Shown: positions 1-11,448, numbered from the stretch's first letter. The stretch: 64,000 nt of DNA from Diphasiastrum complanatum (GCA_029204225.1 CM055094.1:18656708-18720707), one strand, 5' to 3'. Notes: generated from the letters alone by a model not told the origin. Program-made: numbers and translations.

Positions 1-352
1 GTTCACAGTTCATCCAATACCTGTAAGTTGTCAGTGACTAGTCATTACTTTACAAATTGCTACTTAACTAGTACTAAGGCTTGTGTTGGCTGCAGCTTGC
101 GTGTGCACTGTGTGCTCCAGAGTCCAGTGACCTCCAGTCTCCCTATTAGTGCATTAGAATTCAAGATTCAGTAATGGGCATCAATAAATAAGACACCTTG
201 CTTTCTTTGGAGGCTGAAATGACACTCTCTGAAATCAGAGTTTTTTCATGCACTGTAAAGTATAGATTCCTGCAGTCTCTAAGCTTTTTCTCAGTCTTAA
301 ACATTTTACAAATTAGAATTTGGTGCAGGTAACAACCAGTCAAGAAAGAATC

Positions 353-430
<78 letters not shown>

Positions 431-1076
431 TTGGTGCTCTTTGAGCTCTCTGGACAGTGGAGTCTAAATCATGTTTGGTGTTGTGTGGTTATGAAGCAGT
501 CACTCTTGCTGTTGTGTGGTTATGAAGCAATGCAAGCATTCAGCAGATGCTGTAACTTGTAAGTCATCTTCAGTTGTAAGGAAAATTATTGATATCTATG
601 AAAATTTATGTCTAATGACTAATATGATCTGTGCTGGTTTTAGGAGCTTAAAGGTAACTTCTATATGAGTATAGTGATAGATAGAGATATTGATGGAACT
701 GACTTACAAAGTGCTATAGATTTTTAAAAACAGTTTTCAAGTTTTATCATAAAAAATTTGAAGAAACGTTTTAAAGATAGTAAAAATTCTTTCATCGTTG
801 AAAACTTTATCTCCTTGTGTTTTTCCTTTGGGTGGATATCGTGAGTTGAAAAGCTTTGGTGATGGTTGAACATTGGATCTAATGAAACTTGGCGAGAAAA
901 ATACCCTAATATGTTAAAATTAGCTAAAGTTGCTTTGTTACCAATGTTCTAGCACTGTAGCCTGTGAGAGAGGGGTTTAGTATGAAAAACTGGATCAAAG
1001 ATAAATTACGTAAATGTTGATGTTGTTATGCGTATATGCATAGAAGGCCCTCCATTAGACGATTCCATGGATTTTT
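1..1076. other. Intergenic DNA with no recognisable gene
   Basis: This AT-rich stretch holds no open frame I recognise on either strand. Its only distinctive structure is the (CT)n microsatellite at 355-427. The right edge is set by the outer end of a copia LTR at 1077. Confidence 0.6.
355..427. repeat. (CT)n microsatellite
   Basis: An uninterrupted CT dinucleotide tract of 73 bases. The Leu/Ser-alternating open frame across it is a by-product of the repeat and not a gene. Confidence 0.95.
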
Positions 1077-1350
1077 ACTTAGAATTTGCTTTTCACAGGA
1101 AAACAGATCATGCCACACAGTGACATAGACAGAAAACACTCTCCACAGCAAGCTCACATAGCAACTGTATTTCTCAAAATGAAATTACACTGTACATATA
1201 GTTGTTCACTCAGGCAACCCATGCATGACCCAGGTTGCCGTTTGTGGGACGCGTGTTCCGTGACTTGCCTCGTGGTGAGGCCAACTGATCCTTATCCACT
1301 GATAGGACCCACAGTACAGTAACATAGTGATTCTAACTTTAATTCTAACT
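1077..1350 (-). repeat. Family-A copia LTR (3' LTR of a minus-strand element)
   Basis: About 274 bp, also present at 11161-11435 (+) and 57219-57493 (-). Read on the minus strand it begins AGTTAGAATT directly after a purine tract (RC of 1351-1360, AAGGGAGAG) and ends AATTCTAAGT. All three copies share these termini, so this family seems to lack the usual TG...CA ends and has an imperfect 10-bp terminal inverted repeat instead. The purine tract and the adjoining RNase H reading on the minus strand identify this as the 3' LTR. Confidence 0.8.
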
Positions 1351-1948
1351 CTCTCCCTTAAAATAGAGTCACTTTTTATACAGTCATATACATAACTTTA
1401 AAGTCAACAAACTTTAAGTACAGAAAGCTTTGATCTAAACTATCAAACTTTTCTCCAGTAAGTGGCTTAGTGAAAATATCAGCTAGTTGTTCTTCTGTGC
1501 TACAATGAACAACATGAATTTCACGACTTAGTAGCCTCTCATGTATGAAGTGATACTGAATCTCAATGTGTTTAGTTCTCGCATGGAACACTAGACTCTT
1601 TGCTAGTTGAATGTCACTCTGACTGTCTCTATGTAAAGTCGTGGGATTTTTCTGCTTCATGCCAATTTCTTCCACAATTTGTCTCAACCATATAGCTTCT
1701 TGTGCAGCACTACACATTGCCTTATACTCTGCTTCTGTGGTGGAAAGAGCAATTGTACTTTGCTTCTTACTAGACCAGAAAAGCAACTACCACAAAACTG
1801 GAATATATATCCTGTGGTGGATCTACGATCATCATAGTCACCTCCCCGGTCCGCATCCACATAGCCACACAACTCAGGTAAACCATCATGCTTCCTGTAA
1901 ATCAAGCCATACTCTGAAGTGCCTTTCACATAACGCAAAATGCGTTTA
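1351..1948 (-). pseudogene. Family-A copia pol, RNase H end (copy 1, left part)
   Basis: Minus-strand sequence encodes the C-terminal RNase H of a Ty1/copia polyprotein. Visible motifs are ELCGYVDAD, DDRRSTTGYIFQ, ALSTTEAEYKAM and ARTKHIEIQYHF. A frameshift near 1770-1790 splits the frame (the downstream part reads from 1786 to 1376). The gene is interrupted at 1948/1949 by the gypsy element and resumes at 8256. The intact homologue at 57547-60897 shows that the two halves are one gene. It is a dead copy. Confidence 0.85.
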
Positions 1949-2307
1949 TGTTACGAGCTCGTAACCAATGCCGAACCCCTAGAGAACACAGATAGGTCAG
2001 ATACCACAGTCAGGGTCGTGTCCAACGTACATGACCAACATGGAAAGACAGTGTGAGTAGTGTGCCCCAGCACGGTCCATAGCCATGGCGGGCCTAACAC
2101 AGCCTAGGGACCCTGTCAGCAGGATAGGGCCCCCAGTTGGGTCCCGACGTGCAGTCGGCCACGTCAGTGCCATGTGGCCGACACTTGGCAGTAGCATGCT
2201 ACCAGTCCTCACACTGGGCTAGGAGGGGCTTACTCTATATCAGGGAGTAGGCAAGGTTGGGTGGATCAGTGAGTGTTTGCCCTACTGTGGTGTTAGGATC
2301 TATTACA
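1949..2307 (+). repeat. 5' LTR of the chromovirus
   Basis: Starts TGTTACGAGCTC and ends ATCTATTACA, with canonical TG...CA ends. Matches 7893-8250 with few differences. A TATA-like TACTCTATATCA lies at about 2231-2242 in the 3' third, where a retroelement promoter is expected. Confidence 0.95.
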
Positions 2308-2308
2308 C

Positions 2309-2321
2309 TGGTATCAGAGCC
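2309..2321 (+). promoter_or_regulatory. Primer binding site, tRNA-iMet
   Basis: TGGTATCAGAGCC begins two bases after the LTR end (2307). It is complementary to the 3' end of plant initiator methionine tRNA, the standard primer for minus-strand synthesis in these elements. Confidence 0.9.
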
Positions 2322-3109
2322 ATCTCCATCCTAGGGAGTTCAGGACAGTAGTAGAGAAAGCTATCATAAGATAGAAAAGATTTTTCAGATTCTCAGGAAA
2401 GAATTGAGGAGGAAAATCGCTGTAGGAACAGCTTTCAAATCCTTGAAATTTGCTGGGAATTTACAGTTGTTTGAGGCACAATCCCTTGTAGATGCTCAGC
2501 GCTGAAAAATCAGGGATTTACCCTTGATTTTTATGTATCAATTGTGGATTTTTGAGCACATTTTAAATAGAAAACGTGGAGCAGGTCCAGCGCTGCCAAA
2601 TTGGGTGGAAACTTCAAATTTGGAGTGAAATTTTTTGGAATTTGGAGCGGATCTGAGACAGAATCTTGGCTGCAGGTCCAGCGCTGAAGGTGTTGCTAGA
2701 AAATCAGATTTTGAGAGGGATTTTGGGTCTCAAAGTAAGCAAAACCAAGTAGCAACACTCCTGGTTAGGCAGCGAGGAAGGTCTTTGGCAGAAACCACAA
2801 GTTTGCAACTGTTTTTGGGTCCTAAAACGGGAATTTTGGAGCAAAAAGTATACACCTCAGACAGCGAGGGAAGGGGCCAAGACGATCAGAAGTTTGTTTC
2901 TTTTTCTTGGTACCTTGATCTCTGATTTTTCCGGACAGCAGATCTGAAAGCAGTGGAAGAAGTGTTGAAAGGGCTTTTCTTGATTCTCTCTGTGGAAGTA
3001 CAGTTCTCAGAAAGAGCTAAGTTTTCTTTCCCTCCTTGTACAGTTGTAAATTAGTCTTTTAGACTTTTTTTCCTTCAGAAGTTTAGGTAGCTCTCTTTCA
3101 GTTCCGAAG
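2322..3109 (+). other. Untranslated leader of the chromovirus
   Basis: About 790 bases between primer site and gag start with no conserved reading frame. It would contain the packaging and dimerisation signals of the genomic RNA, none of which I can pinpoint. Confidence 0.6.
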
Positions 3110-5746
3110 ATGACCACTCCTCAGGGACCTGATCAACCCCCGGAGAGAGGCTTCGACGAACTTGAAACAGAAGCCTTGGCTTACAGAAAAGGGAAGGAAC
3201 CCATGGAAGTAGAAGAACAGGAACAGTTTGCCGAAGAACTCGACGAACTGGTTACCAAGGAGCAGTTCCTCCAATTGGTAACGGAAGTGGATGAACTGAA
3301 GTTGGCATTAGCCAATTTCAAGTCCAGTGTGGACGACTCGTTCACTGAACTCAAAAACTTGATTTTGAGATCTGCGAAAGGAAGCCTTCCCTCCACTTCT
3401 CAGTTATCTCCTTCTCCACTTCCATCAGTTTCGGGTGAGACTTTACGGTCTCACCCCAGTGTTTTTAAAGATTTAAAGCCTCCTACTTTTAATGGGGAAG
3501 AGAAGGATAGAAATGCAGATATTCTACAAACCTTCCTCAGCAAATGGAAGAACATTCATGCTCTTAAACAGACCCCTGACCATTTGCAAGCAATTGAGGC
3601 CAGTCTTTCTTTAGGGCCTATGGCCTATAAGTGGTGGTTAAATCTCCAAGAGACTGGGCAGACTCCCTGGTCATGGAAAGCTTTTGAAGAAGCTTTCCTA
3701 AGAGAATTTCTACCAGAAAATGAACTGGATAGAGTCTGGGAAGCCTGGGAAAGAACAGTAATGGATAAATCCCTCATCCAATATATCTCGCAGTATCGAG
3801 AAGCAATTTTAAAGATTAAAAATATGGATGACTATCAAAAAATCAGGGGATTTGTCCGTGGCCTCAAAGATGAATATAAAGTAGAGGTCCAGAGAAACTC
3901 GCCTACTACCCTTGAGCAAGCTCTCAGATATGCTCAAATCTATGATGATTCAGTGGGTAGGAAGAGAGCGAGACAACAACCACTTTCTGAGCAGCTTCCT
4001 CAGAAAGACTTTCAATTTAAAAAGAAATTTTTAAAAAGAAAGAAAGAAGATAAATTTAAAGGTGAAGCTCCTCAGAAACGCCCTTCACTCAGACAGCCCT
4101 TAAAACCAGATGATTTTGAGAAAGCCAAACAAGAACGTTTGTGCTTTGTGTGTATGGGCAAGGGACACACAGTCAGACAGTGTCCCAAGGGGCCTTTCAC
4201 TAAAAAAGATAAAAAACAAGTTCATCTTGTTCAGACTGTATGTTTCTCCAGTAACTCGGCAGCTTCCGAGATCAAAGTGTATCATGAAGATCATGAACAC
4301 TGTTGCCAGCTGACCTCTGCAATGCTAGCGAGACCCTTCAGCTTTGGGCCGCATGACCTAGTACGTATGCATGGGAAAGTTGGTAACCAGTCAGTAAGAG
4401 TCATGGTTGATGATGGGGCAACCCATAATTTCATCAACCACACCCTGGTTAAAAAGCTTAAACTACCAGAAGTACCTAGTCAGCATAGGTACATAGTTTC
4501 ATTAGCTAAGGGTGAAGATAAAAAAATATGGGAAACTATGGTAAGTAAGTTAAATCTTGGTATTCAGGGGTACCAAGATGAAATAAACTTTCAGATAATG
4601 CACCTGGATCGAACAGACATTGTTCTCGGGAGAGATTGGCTCTACAGTTTAGGACCTTCCCTCCACAGAAACTATCAGGAGAACACCCTCAGCTTTCAGC
4701 ATAAAGGCCAAGAGATCCAGTTGCATGGGGAGCATGATGTCCCCAACAGCCCTATGGTCTGCAGTTCAGAGCTCTGTCAGCTAATCGGAGACGAAGACCA
4801 TCAGGTATTCTTATGTGACTTTCAGTTTATTCCTAAAGTTTCTATTTCTAGTTCTATTCAGCAGAAAATCAGTAAATTAGAAACTTTATTGTCTAAATTT
4901 AAAGATGTTTTTCCTGAAGATTTGCCACATGGTTTACCACCTAGCAGAGAGGTAGATCATGTAATAAACCTAGTACTAGGTACAACACCTGTTTCTAAAC
5001 CTCCGTATCGGGTCAGCCGAACAGAGGATGAAGAAATAACTAGGCAGTTAACAGACTATCTTGGGAAAGGCCAAATTCAGACCAGTAGTTCACCATGGGC
5101 CTCACCAGTCCTATTGGTGAAAAAGAAGGATGGGTCTATGCGTCTTTGCGTAGATTACAGAGCCCTCAATAAAGTCACAATTAAGAATAAATACCCTATG
5201 CCTCGGGCAGATGAGTTGTTTGATAAACTCGACGGGGCTAAGTTTTTTAGTAAAATAGACCTTAGATCGGGATATCATCAAGTCCGTATAAAATCGGAAG
5301 ATGTCTCAAAAACAGCCTTTAGGACTCGTCACGGTCATTATGAGTTTAAGGTGATGCCATTTGGGCTCACAAATGCTCTAGCTACCTTTATGACCTTGAT
5401 GAACAGTGTCCTCAGACCATACTTGGGTAAGTTTGTAGTCGTATTTTTAGATGACATCCTCGTTTACAACAAAACCAGGAAGGAGCATCTAAAACACCTC
5501 AGAAAGGTGTTTCGACTGCTCAGAAAGCATAAGCTTTATGCTAAACAATCCAAGTGTGAATTCTTCGTTGAAGAAGTAGCATATTTGGGTCACATTATCT
5601 CTTCAGATGGGATTAAGATGGACCCAAATAAGGTTAAAGCCATACTCAGTTGGCTGAGACCTCAGAATATTTTGGAACTTCAAATCTTTCTTGGTCTGGC
5701 GGGATATTACAGACGATTTGTCAAGGAATATGCTCAGTCCCTATGA
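3110..5746 (+). CDS. Chromovirus Gag-protease-reverse transcriptase ORF
   Basis: The 878-codon frame encodes the structural and first enzymatic part of a Ty3/gypsy polyprotein. Residues about 1-110 include a coiled-coil-like acidic segment ([12 protein letters not shown]). The capsid-like gag domain follows (about 115-260, KPPTFNGEE), then a basic stretch and a CCHC zinc knuckle at about 345-358 ([14 protein letters not shown]). An aspartic protease lies near 430 (VDDGATHNF, a variant of D-S/T-G). The RT spans about 600-860 with [21 protein letters not shown] and catalytic FLDD at about 779. The frame runs out right after FVKEYAQ, where RNase H should follow, because of a small indel near 5735-5745. 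The start ATG is the first good one after the leader. Confidence 0.92.
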   Translation: MTTPQGPDQPPERGFDELETEALAYRKGKEPMEVEEQEQFAEELDELVTKEQFLQLVTEVDELKLALANFKSSVDDSFTELKNLILRSAKGSLPSTSQLSPSPLPSVSGETLRSHPSVFKDLKPPTFNGEEKDRNADILQTFLSKWKNIHALKQTPDHLQAIEASLSLGPMAYKWWLNLQETGQTPWSWKAFEEAFLREFLPENELDRVWEAWERTVMDKSLIQYISQYREAILKIKNMDDYQKIRGFVRGLKDEYKVEVQRNSPTTLEQALRYAQIYDDSVGRKRARQQPLSEQLPQKDFQFKKKFLKRKKEDKFKGEAPQKRPSLRQPLKPDDFEKAKQERLCFVCMGKGHTVRQCPKGPFTKKDKKQVHLVQTVCFSSNSAASEIKVYHEDHEHCCQLTSAMLARPFSFGPHDLVRMHGKVGNQSVRVMVDDGATHNFINHTLVKKLKLPEVPSQHRYIVSLAKGEDKKIWETMVSKLNLGIQGYQDEINFQIMHLDRTDIVLGRDWLYSLGPSLHRNYQENTLSFQHKGQEIQLHGEHDVPNSPMVCSSELCQLIGDEDHQVFLCDFQFIPKVSISSSIQQKISKLETLLSKFKDVFPEDLPHGLPPSREVDHVINLVLGTTPVSKPPYRVSRTEDEEITRQLTDYLGKGQIQTSSSPWASPVLLVKKKDGSMRLCVDYRALNKVTIKNKYPMPRADELFDKLDGAKFFSKIDLRSGYHQVRIKSEDVSKTAFRTRHGHYEFKVMPFGLTNALATFMTLMNSVLRPYLGKFVVVFLDDILVYNKTRKEHLKHLRKVFRLLRKHKLYAKQSKCEFFVEEVAYLGHIISSDGIKMDPNKVKAILSWLRPQNILELQIFLGLAGYYRRFVKEYAQSL

Positions 5747-7881
5747 CAAATCTCCTTAAGGGGAAGGGAAAGGAGTTCATTTGGGAGTCCGCACAACAGG
5801 AGAGCTTTGATGCTCTCAAAACAGCCTTAGCTACAGCACCAGTCTTAAAAGTCGTCGACCCCAATCAGCCATTTGTGGTCGAAACAGATGCTAGCGACTT
5901 TGCAGTAGGCGCTGTGCTAACTCAGGGTGGACGACCAGTTGCGTTCGAGAGTAAAAAACTCGAGCCAACACAGACTAGGTATAGTCCCTATGAAAAGGAA
6001 CTCTTTTCTATAGTCCATGCCCTTAAGACTTGGAGGCATTATTTGTATGGTGCCAACTTTGAGGTCCTGACAGACCATGAGAGTCTCAGATACCTTTGCA
6101 ATCAACCTGAGCTTAGAGGTCGGAAAGCTCGTTGGGCAGAGTTGATGCAAGAGTTTGACATGTCTATCAGATATAGGCGTGGAAAATTCAATACAGTAGC
6201 AGATGCCCTTAGCAGAATGCCTATGATAAACGAGCTGAGTTTTACTCAGATTCGTAATGAGTTACTCGAGTCCTTGAGAGGGAAATGCCAGCATGATGCA
6301 TTCTTCTCTATTATCTGGAACTCAGTCCAGAACAGACAGTTACAGACTCCAGAACCAGTTCCCGGGGCTGGTGCCAGTGCATCCAAGAATACGGCAGCTT
6401 CCGTTGAGGATGATGATGAGTCCGAGTATACGTCGTCAGATGACGTTGAGGATTCTGAGCCTGTATTACCCAAGCAAACCCCAGTGGTTGAGGGTCAGTT
6501 GACTCAAGGATTCAAATGGAAACAGTATTCCATTCAGGATGAGTACTTGCTCTATAGAGATAGAGTATGTGTCCCCAATTTAGAGGATTATAGGCAGCAG
6601 GTCCTATATGAATGTCATGACAATCCTAGCGCGGGACACCCAGGCATACAGAATACCTATGAGCTTCTTCGTAGGCAATTTTTCTGGCCCAGTATGAAAA
6701 AGGACATCCACCAGTATGTAACCAGTTGCCAAAAATGTCAAGTAAATAAAGCAGAGCGTTTAAAGGCAGGAGGGTTGTTGCATCCCTTAGAAATACCAGC
6801 TGGTAAATGGGAGAGTACCTCCATGGATTTTATAGTAGGCCTGCCTAAAACCCAAAAGGGTAATGACGCTATATGGGTCACAGTTGACCGTCTGACCAAA
6901 ATGGCTCATTTGATTCTGACCAAAACAACTGTTAGAGCTCCAGAGTTAACGAGGTTGTTTGTAGACGGGCTATTTAAATTGTACGGTCTACCTTCCGGCA
7001 TAGTCAGCGACCGGGACAGTAAGTTTACTGGAAATTTTTGGAGGGCAGTATTCCATCATCTCCATACTAAACTTAATATGAGTACCACCGACCATCCACA
7101 GACGGACGGTCAAACAGAAAGGGTAAATCAAGTGCTGGAGGATATGCTTCGTGCATACGTCAGCAAGAAGCAGACTAATTGGGAGGAGTATCTCTCGATA
7201 TTAGAGTTTGCTTACAACAGTACCAAACATTCAGCTACGGGATACAGCCCATTTATGCTGATGTACGGTTTTCAGCCACGCTCACCCACAGCTGTAGGGT
7301 TTAAACAAGAAAAAGTTGAAGCTGCCAGAAACTTTTTAGAAGACCTAAACCAGATGATAGAACATGCTAAGCGTAGCATTAGACAATCCCAGGATCGAGC
7401 CAAGCATTATGCAGATCCACACAGACGGGATGTGCAGTTCTCCACTGGTGAGAAAGTCTACTTGAGAGTCCCAGTTGACTCTAAAACCCTCAAATCAGGA
7501 GTGTGTGCTAAGTTGTCTCCAAGGTATTGTGGTCCCTTTACCATCAGTAGGAGACTAGGCGAGGTCACCTATGAACTAGAACTCCCACACAGTAGTAAGG
7601 TTTTTTCAGTCTTTCATGTAAGTCAGTTACGAAAAGCCTTAACCAGATCAGATAATCTGGTAGGGGACAATGTTCTAGTTCTCCCATTGGATCCTCAACA
7701 ACCTCCACATGAACCAGAGGAGATTCTTGATAGTAGAGAGACGCAGACTCGTCATACTCTATACCGAGAATATCTGGTTAAGTGGAATGATCAGCCTGTT
7801 GAGAATGCCACTTGGGAAAGAGGTAGCGTCCCTCGCAAGATTTTTTCAGACTTTGTCTTAGAGGACCAAGACGGTTCTTAA
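5740..7881 (+). pseudogene. Chromovirus RNase H-integrase-chromodomain, frameshifted from RT
   Basis: This is the second half of the same polyprotein, in the next frame (open from 5650, meaningful from about 5740). RNase H starts near ETDASDFAVG. The integrase zinc domain (H-H-C-C) is at 6613-6760 (HDNPSAGHPG ... CQKCQ). The core has D in SMDFIVGL, D in SDRDSKFTG and E in DGQTERVNQ. Near the C-terminus a chromodomain is visible (YLVKWNDQPVENATWE), the hallmark of chromoviruses, thought to steer integration to heterochromatin. No start codon is expected; the protein would need the frameshift repaired. The stop at 7881 lies just before the polypurine tract. Confidence 0.92.
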
Positions 7882-7892
7882 GGGGGAGGGAC
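7880..7892 (+). promoter_or_regulatory. Polypurine tract
   Basis: AAGGGGGAGGGA immediately precedes the 3' LTR (7893). It is the plus-strand primer site and overlaps the stop codon of pol. Confidence 0.85.
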
Positions 7893-8250
7893 TGTTACGA
7901 GCTCGTAACCAATGCCGAACCCTAGAGAACACAGATAGGTCAGATACCACAGTCAGGGTCATGTCCAGCGTACATGACCAATAGGGCAAGACAGTGTGAA
8001 TAGTGTGCCCCAGCACGGTCCATAGCCATGGCGGGCCTAACACAGCCTAGGGACCCTGTCAGCAGGATAGGGCCCCCAGTTGGGTCCCGACGTGCAGTCG
8101 GCCACGTCAGTGCCACGTGGCCGACACTTGGTAGTAGCATGCTACCAGTCCTCACACTGGGCTAGGAGGGGCTTACTCTATATCAGGGAGTAGGCAAGGT
8201 TGGGTGGATCAGTGAGTGTTTGCCCTACTGTGGTGTTAGAATCTATTACA
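7893..8250 (+). repeat. 3' LTR of the chromovirus
   Basis: 358 bp, TGTTACGAGC ... ATCTATTACA. It is the partner of 1949-2307, and the GTTTA target duplication follows at 8251-8255. Confidence 0.95.
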
Positions 8251-8255
8251 GTTTA

Positions 8256-9440
8256 GCTGCCTTCCAATGCGTTTTCGTAGGTGCTGCCATAAACTGACTT
8301 ACATTGCCAACAACATAGCATATATCTGGTCTAGTCGTGGTAAGGTAAATCAAGCTACCTACTAACTGTCTATATAGCGTAGCATCAAATGATTGTGACT
8401 CATCAAGCTTAGAAAGCTTTTTACTTGGTTCAATAGGGGTGTTTATTGGTTTGCAATCCTGCAACCTAAACCCGTGCAGCAACTCTTTGACATACTTCAC
8501 CTGTGTTAAACCCACTTCATGTCCTTTTTGCCACACTTCTACTCCAAGGTAGTAATGCATCAGGTTGAGCTGTCATCTCAAATTGTTCCATGAGGTCTTT
8601 CTTGATCATGTCTATCATCTCTTGATTATTTTCCGTAATAATCAAGTCATCAACATAAAGAGCAATCAAAACAACCATACCATCAAAGCATAAGACATAT
8701 AGATTTGGATCAGAATGTGTTCTCACCATCCCCTTTGAACAAAAGTAGGCATCAATCCTGCTATACCACGCACGTGGTGCTTGTTTAAGACCATAAAGCG
8801 CTTTCTTCAAGCGACATACTTTATTTTCCTATCCTTTCGTTACAAAGCCTTTAGGTTGATCCATGAACACTTCTTCTTCTAACTCACCATTTAGAAAAGC
8901 AGATTTCACATCCATCTGATGCAAAGGCCAACCAAAATGTGAAGCTAAAGCAATAAGTAGACGTAGAGTATTCCACTTACAAACCGGCGCAAAGGTCTCC
9001 TCATAGTCGATGCCTTTATTTTGTGCATACCCTTTGATCACGAATCTTGCTTTGTGTTTTGCTATACTTCCATCTGCATGGTATTTGGTCCTGTATACCC
9101 ATTTGCAACCAATCGGTTTCTTGCCAACTGGTGGTTCTACTAAGTCCCATGTGCTATGCTTAGCAATTGACTTCATCTCCTCTCCCATGGCCTTGACCCA
9201 AATGTCATCATCCTTCGCTTCACCATAAGTCGAAGGTTCTTTGCCTTGAATAATGCTAGATAAGAGAGCATAATTTGCTTCATACCTTTCAGGTAGTATC
9301 TTCTCTCTTGTTGATCTTCGTAGCTCTCCCTGGTTAGATGATCCTGGAATGAAGATGCTAGAGTCTTCAACCTCACCCTCATCGACAAGGTTACCTGCTT
9401 GTTTTGGTTTCCCCTTGCCTTGTTCCGCCAAGAATTTGCG
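8256..9440 (-). pseudogene. Family-A copia pol, RT part, with protease-integrase deleted (copy 1)
   Basis: Minus-strand copia reverse transcriptase: VYRTKYHADGSIAKHKARF, HQMDVKSAFLNGELEEEVF, KKALYGLKQAPRAWYSR and catalytic LYVDD are readable. Compared with the copy at 57547-60897, the sequence from the end of the protease linker (after EDSSIFI) to SSNQGELRR is missing. That is a deletion of roughly 1.7 kb removing protease and integrase, and the frame continues across the junction near 9349. A TAG at 8829-8831 stands where the other copy has CAG, and an indel near 8565 breaks RT. Dead copy, interrupted downstream by the gypsy insertion. Confidence 0.88.
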
Positions 9441-10200
9441 ACATTCACTCTTCTAATGGCCCTTTTTACCACAATGGAAGCACTTGCCTTTCTTCTTAGT
9501 TTTACTAGAAGATCCCTCATCCTCCTGAGACTTGGCAAATTGCTGCTGAGATTTCTTCTTGCCCTTGCCCTTGGCATGTCGCAAGGGACTGATCGTCAGT
9601 ATTTTGACGTCTACCTTTCACCATTTCTCGTCGTTGCTCTTCCTGCATCAAGATTCCTGTGAGCTCGTCAAAGGTTGGTAATCTTTATCTTGATGCTATT
9701 CCGCTCACGAACATATAATAGGATTCTACAATGCCGCACAATGCATTGTGCACCAGCTCCACATCACGTATGCGCTCGCCAATAGAATGCAGTTCATCTC
9801 TCATTGTCTTGATTCTGGTCATGTACGTCTAAATGTGCTCTCCTTGTTCCATGCGGGCACTATTCAACTTTGACTTCAGAAACATGATTCTTGACGGATT
9901 TGATGTCTCGAATGGCTCCTTTAGCAGATCCCATGCCTGTCTGGGTGTAATAGCATCACAAATGTGGGTAATGATGTGATCTTTCACTGACAAGTTAATG
10001 AAGGTCAAAGCTTTACTCATCTTTTTGTGGAACACTTTGATGTCTGTTTCATTTGGCGGCCTTCTCTCATCACCTGTGACGACTTCCCATACGTTTTTCT
10101 CCATCCGTATGTTTTTCATTTCGAATTTCCACACTGCATAGTTGGAAATCCCGTCCAATTTGCTACTTTCACTCAAAATGGACTCTCCCATGTTTGCCAT
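9441..10200 (-). pseudogene. Family-A copia gag (copy 1)
   Basis: Starts at the ATG at 10200 (MANMGESILSESSKLDGIS) with the UBN2-type copia gag features SNYAVWKFEM and ITPRQAWDLL. The frame stops at 9829-9831 (TAG), where the homologue at 61.3 kb has CAG before TYMTRIKT. Further frames cover the nucleocapsid. A CCHC knuckle is recognisable near 9440-9490 (CFHCGKKGH), but the following Trp codon is a stop at 9453-9455. The protein is therefore broken at least twice. Confidence 0.82.
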
Positions 10201-11155
10201 CGCAAAACTGCTTGAAACTTCTGCCTTAGGCTAAGAACAGTATGCCGAGGCCAACAATAATGTCAGAAGTTAAAAATAATGACTTGCACTTTTTCCCTTA
10301 CCAGGCCACTCGCCGCTTTTCCACCAATTTGAAAGCCAAATCGGTGTCGCCTTCCGAAATGCACTCAGTCGTCAACTCCTAACAACGTGCCCAGTGGAAT
10401 GGTGAAATCACTTCTGGCGTACTCCGAACACTTTCTCCACTGCAATCACTCTGTTTTGCTGTACCGTACTTGCAGGTATAGTTCGAGTGCCCTTCGTTTG
10501 GAAGTTATAGCCTTTCGTTTGGGTCAAAACGGACAAAGGACCCAAAAATAGGGATTTTTCTAGTTTTCGAACTGTTTCTTCACCTTGAAGAAACTTCACT
10601 CTTCACTTGTGAAGGGACCCAACTAAGCTTTCAGTATGAAAATTTTTAATGAAGTTGAAGGCCATAATGTAGTTCACTTCTTCAGGGCCCTGTTCAAAGC
10701 TCATCCAATGGCTGAACGAAATCTTGTGGTCCAAATTTCTCTCCCATCACAAGTTTTGGACCGTCGATTCATTTGACACCTCATCCAAAGGTCCAAACTG
10801 CATCTGGGCATTGAACCATGCTCCTACAGTCGTTATGGTCTTCGAGACACTAGACTGACTATTGCGTTGGGCGTGCGAACAGCCTGCGACCTCCCTACTT
10901 GCGGCCGCGCCTCCCTTCTCTCAAAAATGTCAGATCAAACTCTCATGTGGATCGTTTTGAGCACGATCTGAGGCCTGGAGCAGGGTTGCCCTACTGAACA
11001 TGTTTAAAAATTTGAAAAACTATAATGATGAAAAGTTATATTTTTACATAGCATAATGTAAAGAAATCATATCTGGATTGAAGAACTAGGTTCACGACAA
11101 CCATATATATGTTGGCTTGTTGACGTGTCTTTTTTCCACAATTCGATAGCATGAG
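10201..11155 (-). other. Probable leader of copia copy 1 and flanking DNA
   Basis: About 950 bases upstream of the gag ATG on the minus strand. No coding potential. It does not match the leader that follows the plus-strand LTR at 11161, and the expected minus-strand 5' LTR of copy 1 is absent. Where the element ends and flank begins cannot be told. Confidence 0.4.
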
Positions 11156-11160
11156 AAAAA

Positions 11161-11435
11161 AGTTAGAATTAAAGTTAGAATCACTGTGTTACTGTATTGT
11201 GGGTCCTATCAGCGGATAAGGATCAATTGGCCTCGCCACAAGGCAAGTCGATGGGTCACGCGTCCCGCCAATGGCAACCTGGGTCATGCATGGGTTACCT
11301 GAGTGAACAACTATATGTACAGTGTAATTTCATTTTGAGAAATACAGTTGCTATGTGAGCTTGTTGTGGAGAGTGTTTTCTGTCTATGTTACTGTGGGGC
11401 ATGATCTGTGTTCCTGTGGAAAGCAAATTCTAAGT
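11161..11435 (+). repeat. Family-A copia LTR in plus orientation (5' LTR)
   Basis: 275 bp, AGTTAGAATT ... AATTCTAAGT, the reverse orientation of the LTR at 1077-1350. It is followed directly by a primer site, so it is a 5' LTR of a separate or inverted element and not the missing 5' LTR of copy 1. Confidence 0.85.
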
Positions 11436-11448
11436 TGGTATCAGAGCC
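11436..11448 (+). promoter_or_regulatory. Primer binding site, tRNA-iMet (family A)
   Basis: TGGTATCAGAGCC abuts the LTR end. It defines the LTR 3' boundary and confirms the plus orientation. Confidence 0.85.

Larger units (their letters stand above)
1944..8255 (+). mobile_element. Complete Ty3/gypsy chromovirus inserted in copia copy 1
   Basis: LTR retrotransposon of about 6.3 kb (1949-8250) flanked by the 5-bp target duplication GTTTA at 1944-1948 and 8251-8255. Removing the element and one GTTTA restores the family-A copia sequence seen intact at 58088-58100, so the insertion site is certain. Order: 5' LTR, tRNA-iMet primer site, long leader, gag-protease-RT, RNase H-integrase-chromodomain, polypurine tract, 3' LTR. 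The LTRs are 359 and 358 bp and differ by about nine substitutions and one 1-base indel by eye, so this is a fairly recent but not brand-new insertion. A frameshift in pol makes it non-autonomous now. Confidence 0.97.

Noticed and set aside
355-427. Open frames over CT/GA tracts (also at 14961, 39244, 44829, 52661 and 53093)
   Set aside because: Runs of Ser-Leu or Arg-Glu are produced by any dinucleotide repeat and have no independent coding evidence.
1997-2212. Minus-strand 71-codon frames inside both gypsy LTRs (also 7940-8155)
   Set aside because: They are antisense to the LTR, duplicated only because the LTR is, and match nothing known.
1077-11435. Treating the two outer family-A LTRs as the ends of one element
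   Set aside because: They are in opposite orientations, and the right one has its own primer site pointing away.
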